DNA of 64,000 nt from Marivirga salinae (GTDB lineage Bacteria > Bacteroidota > Bacteroidia > Cytophagales > Cyclobacteriaceae), in contig NZ_CP129971.1 in the NCBI RefSeq assembly GCF_030503855.1, positions 3,844,001-3,908,000 of the forward strand. Direction: 5' to 3'. Numbering within the stretch: position 1 is the first letter of the stretch; every line of letters starts with the position of its first letter. This document shows, piece after piece, positions 62,601 to 64,000 of the stretch. The notes under the pieces are model-generated. The model was given only the letters and a program-made list of their open reading frames with translations, made no database searches and was not told the DNA's origin. The position numbers and the translations under genes are program-made.

Positions 62601-62813
62601 CTTACCACTATCCTTGCCCTCTTGCCTTTAACCTTTGGTTTTGGAGAAAGTGCAGCTTTGCGTGCTCCAATGGCTGTAGCGGTAATCGGTGGATTGGTTT
62701 CTTCTACTTTACTAACGCTCATTGTGATTCCATGCTTCTATGAAAGTATAGAAAATCTAATCAGCAGGATTAAAGGAACATCTAGCACCAGAAAAGAAGC
62801 TTCACATGAGTAA
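59643..62813 (+). CDS. RND efflux permease, first of two
   Basis: 1056 residues from a TTG start (59643). HAE1/MFS-like RND architecture with 12 helices: KIVSLAVSYPISILMLVLAV, TM4 with GGLALGAGMLVDNAIVVVEA (proton-relay Asp), TM10-11 region MVLASQFESLLHPFTILLTI and IIMLAGIAVNNSIILVDSIN. It has the two large periplasmic loops. The next RND gene starts 8 nt before its stop, so they may form an MdtBC-like mixed trimer. Confidence 0.92.
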   Translation: MKKIVSLAVSYPISILMLVLAVILLGTISFGKLPIELFPDLKNPTLFVELKAGIKPPSEIEKQFIESIESVAIRQNGAVEVSSISQTGYGRVTVQYDWGKDMDEAFLDLQKSLSSFSLDEEIEEFVISQFDPNATPIMILGIYNPNSNDTEALRKVAENNFRNEIIRLPGIAEVRLSGEQEKEVVLETDPNLLASYGLTVNDLVAKIENYNRNVSGGFIEELGRKYVIKGLGIIKDTEDLEELVVGYTNRQSTSNNPSSTNVGAEMAQSASNPQTSTSGQVPVLLREVATLKIMDKEANSIVRVNQQRSLGLSIFKETKYNTVNAVNELTEVLDGLKKSVPGYEFVIIQNQGRFIQGAIDEVKESGLYGALFAVIILFVFLRRIGSTLIISIAIPVSIIATFNLMYFNGLTLNVMTLGGLALGAGMLVDNAIVVVEAIFRRREEGMTVIEAAVKGTSDVSGAITASTLTTIVVFLPIVYLQGPSGELFKDQAWTVAFSLISSLAVAILVIPMLFSQIFRKDNTKQMEKPLKYKAYRNFLNKVLHYRIAFIVLSFLLVLGSYQLIGIIGSEYMPQAGTKAIAVDLKLANGTPLSRTSSTVDQIEGQLSILFEEQLEHVYSHIGPEKSQSGIDNENVYDENKASLKLIFKEDVELDINDITSSLSTYFDGIPGLTASFSNDESALNAILGEEQMPLVVEVSGAEFESLSALSDSVMLVMSNSENIYEPVSNLEEGVPQIKVDVDKYRAGLLSLSIEDVIIQIKDQLEGKKAGSLERGGEMQDIVVKVPKISLSGLENMRIKSSEREFPLSEIANISVQYAANSIYRKNQSRMVTLGARVNQDKPFDQIVKSIDDSFSAISVPPQYKISVAGQEIKRQESMNNLLFSLLLSVLLVYMVLASQFESLLHPFTILLTIPLACVGALVSFWILGMTLNMMAFIGIIMLAGIAVNNSIILVDSINRNKRSGMDLRDSILDAAQRRFRPIIMTSLTTILALLPLTFGFGESAALRAPMAVAVIGGLVSSTLLTLIVIPCFYESIENLISRIKGTSSTRKEASHE

Positions 62814-64000
62814 AAACGGACTTTTACATACGATCATAAAAAGGAAAGTACTGGTTTCCATGCTCTTCATCGGCTTTACCGTGATGGGCTATATTTCCTA
62901 TAACAAATTGCCGGTTGAGCTCTTTCCCAATGTGGAACTGCCCGTATTGATTGTGCAAGTGGGCGCTACTTCAGAAGTGGATCCAAAATACATGGAAAGA
63001 GAAGCTATTATTCCGCTTGAAAGTGCCATTAGCACCATGGAAGGAATAGAAGAAATCACTGCTAATGCTGATAGTCACCAAGGCATGATCTTTATCTCTT
63101 TCCGGCAAGGAGTGAATATAAAATATGCTTACCTAAAGCTGGAACAAAAGGTAAGTGCTATCAAATCAGAGCTTGGTTCAGAGTTTATGGTCAATATTGT
63201 AAAAATTGATACTGAACAGTTCACCAATGCTTTTATGGATTTGCAGGTATTGGGTAGTGGCGGAGTCGACCGTGTCAGAAATGTTACAGACCAATATATT
63301 ACAGATCGCCTTAATGATATTGATGGTATAGGAGGAGTGGAAGTATTTGGTGGTCGTCAAAAAACGATAGAAATCATCATGAATGATGAAATTTGTGAGG
63401 CTAATGGCATTACTCCTAACACTATTAGTAATATACTTTCACAAAATTCAAATAAAAGTGCATTTGCTGGTCAGATAGAACGAAACGGACAACAAATTTT
63501 TGTAAATGTAACAGCCGAACTAAAGGATATCAAAAACATTCAAAATCTGGTAGTTTCTGAAAAAGGCCCTCTCCTACTAAGCGATGTAGCGGAAGTATTC
63601 TTTGGGGTGAAAGAACAGACTTCCCTAAGCCGTATCAATGGAAAAGATGCAGTTTCTATTCGGTTATCTAAAGGCACACAAGCTAATCTTATTGCCTTGT
63701 CAGATGCTACACTTGAAACTATTGATGCCATCAATAAAGATCTTGAATCTATGGATGTAGAGATTGTGGTGCAAAATAATCAGGCCGAGATGATGACCAA
63801 AAACATTGACCAAATCAAAAATTTGGCCGTTACGGGTGGTCTCCTCGCTATATTTGTTTTGTGGGTATTTCTCAGAAGATTAAAATTTATACTGAGCATT
63901 GCCTTAGCCATTCCTATTTCAGTCTATACTGCCTTCAATTTCTTTTATGCCGCTGGTATTTCAGTTAACAGTTTAACACTGATCGGTATGGCACTTGCAA
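62806..64000 (+). CDS. RND efflux permease, second of two (3' end outside window)
   Basis: The frame from ATG 62806 is open to the end of the window (398 codons): MSKNGLLHTIIKRKVLVSML, NKLPVELFPNVELPVLIVQV, GRQKTIEIIMNDEICEANGI, then LAVTGGLLAIFVLWVFLRRL at TM2-3 and IALAIPISVYTAFNFFY. It is a paralogue of the gene before it. The C-terminal two thirds lie beyond the edge. Confidence 0.9.
   Translation, partial: MSKNGLLHTIIKRKVLVSMLFIGFTVMGYISYNKLPVELFPNVELPVLIVQVGATSEVDPKYMEREAIIPLESAISTMEGIEEITANADSHQGMIFISFRQGVNIKYAYLKLEQKVSAIKSELGSEFMVNIVKIDTEQFTNAFMDLQVLGSGGVDRVRNVTDQYITDRLNDIDGIGGVEVFGGRQKTIEIIMNDEICEANGITPNTISNILSQNSNKSAFAGQIERNGQQIFVNVTAELKDIKNIQNLVVSEKGPLLLSDVAEVFFGVKEQTSLSRINGKDAVSIRLSKGTQANLIALSDATLETIDAINKDLESMDVEIVVQNNQAEMMTKNIDQIKNLAVTGGLLAIFVLWVFLRRLKFILSIALAIPISVYTAFNFFYAAGISVNSLTLIGMALA

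Overview
The window looks like chromosomal DNA of a low-GC Bacteroidota bacterium, most likely a marine Cytophagales member of the Marivirga type. This is inferred from the type IX secretion (T9SS) sorting domain, a THX-type ribosomal protein, DUF4221 and LA_2272-like surface families, TAnnTTTG promoter elements and a lack of strong Shine-Dalgarno sites. No rRNA, tRNA, CRISPR array or recognisable IS transposase was seen.

Layout. 1-5.5 kb: housekeeping and stress genes (truncated VOC dioxygenase, Crp/Fnr regulator, MazG-like pyrophosphohydrolase, YtcJ-like amidohydrolase, AMP nucleosidase, HsdR_N-like protein, class IV aminotransferase). 5.5-9.1 kb: serine dehydratase beta subunit, then a TolC/adaptor efflux pair. 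9-14 kb: surface and lipoproteins, then a SatD/DUF3307 pair behind a 28-bp tandem repeat; the DUF3307 gene is cut by an in-frame stop. 14-22.7 kb: a complete tryptophan operon (trpE-G-D-C-F-B-A-aroF, minus strand). Its leader encodes two successive short peptides, each with three consecutive Trp codons and each followed by its own terminator hairpin, which I read as a tandem attenuator. 22.7-24 kb: THX protein and a Ca2+/Na+ antiporter. 24.2-28.6 kb: a predicted amidoligase cluster (C39-like peptidase, RimK-like ATP-grasp, GCS2 ligase, N-formylglutamate amidohydrolase).

28.9-37.3 kb is an accessory stretch: a frameshifted hydrolase whose 3' end is duplicated around a DUF433/DUF5615 toxin-antitoxin pair, an SdpR/SdpI operon with an operator, hydrolases, a T9SS substrate, a second Crp/Fnr regulator and a dehydrogenase remnant. 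37.3-41.5 kb: S41 peptidase and secreted proteins. 41.5-45.7 kb: unrelated small genes (HEPN-like, orphan DndC-like plus membrane partner, zinc-knuckle pair), separated by imperfect palindromes that resemble integron attC sites. 45.9-49.6 kb: a GNAT gene broken by a 97-bp insertion, a TonB-like protein, CorA and an unknown membrane protein.

49.9-64 kb is one long plus-strand export locus with a GntR-type operator in front: YtrB-like ABC ATPase, permease, GntR regulator, GIN-domain-like protein, second ABC ATPase, a giant permease/M1-like/golvesin fusion, TolC, adaptor and two tandem RND pumps (the second runs off the window). The gene set suggests an envelope-stress-responsive export system.
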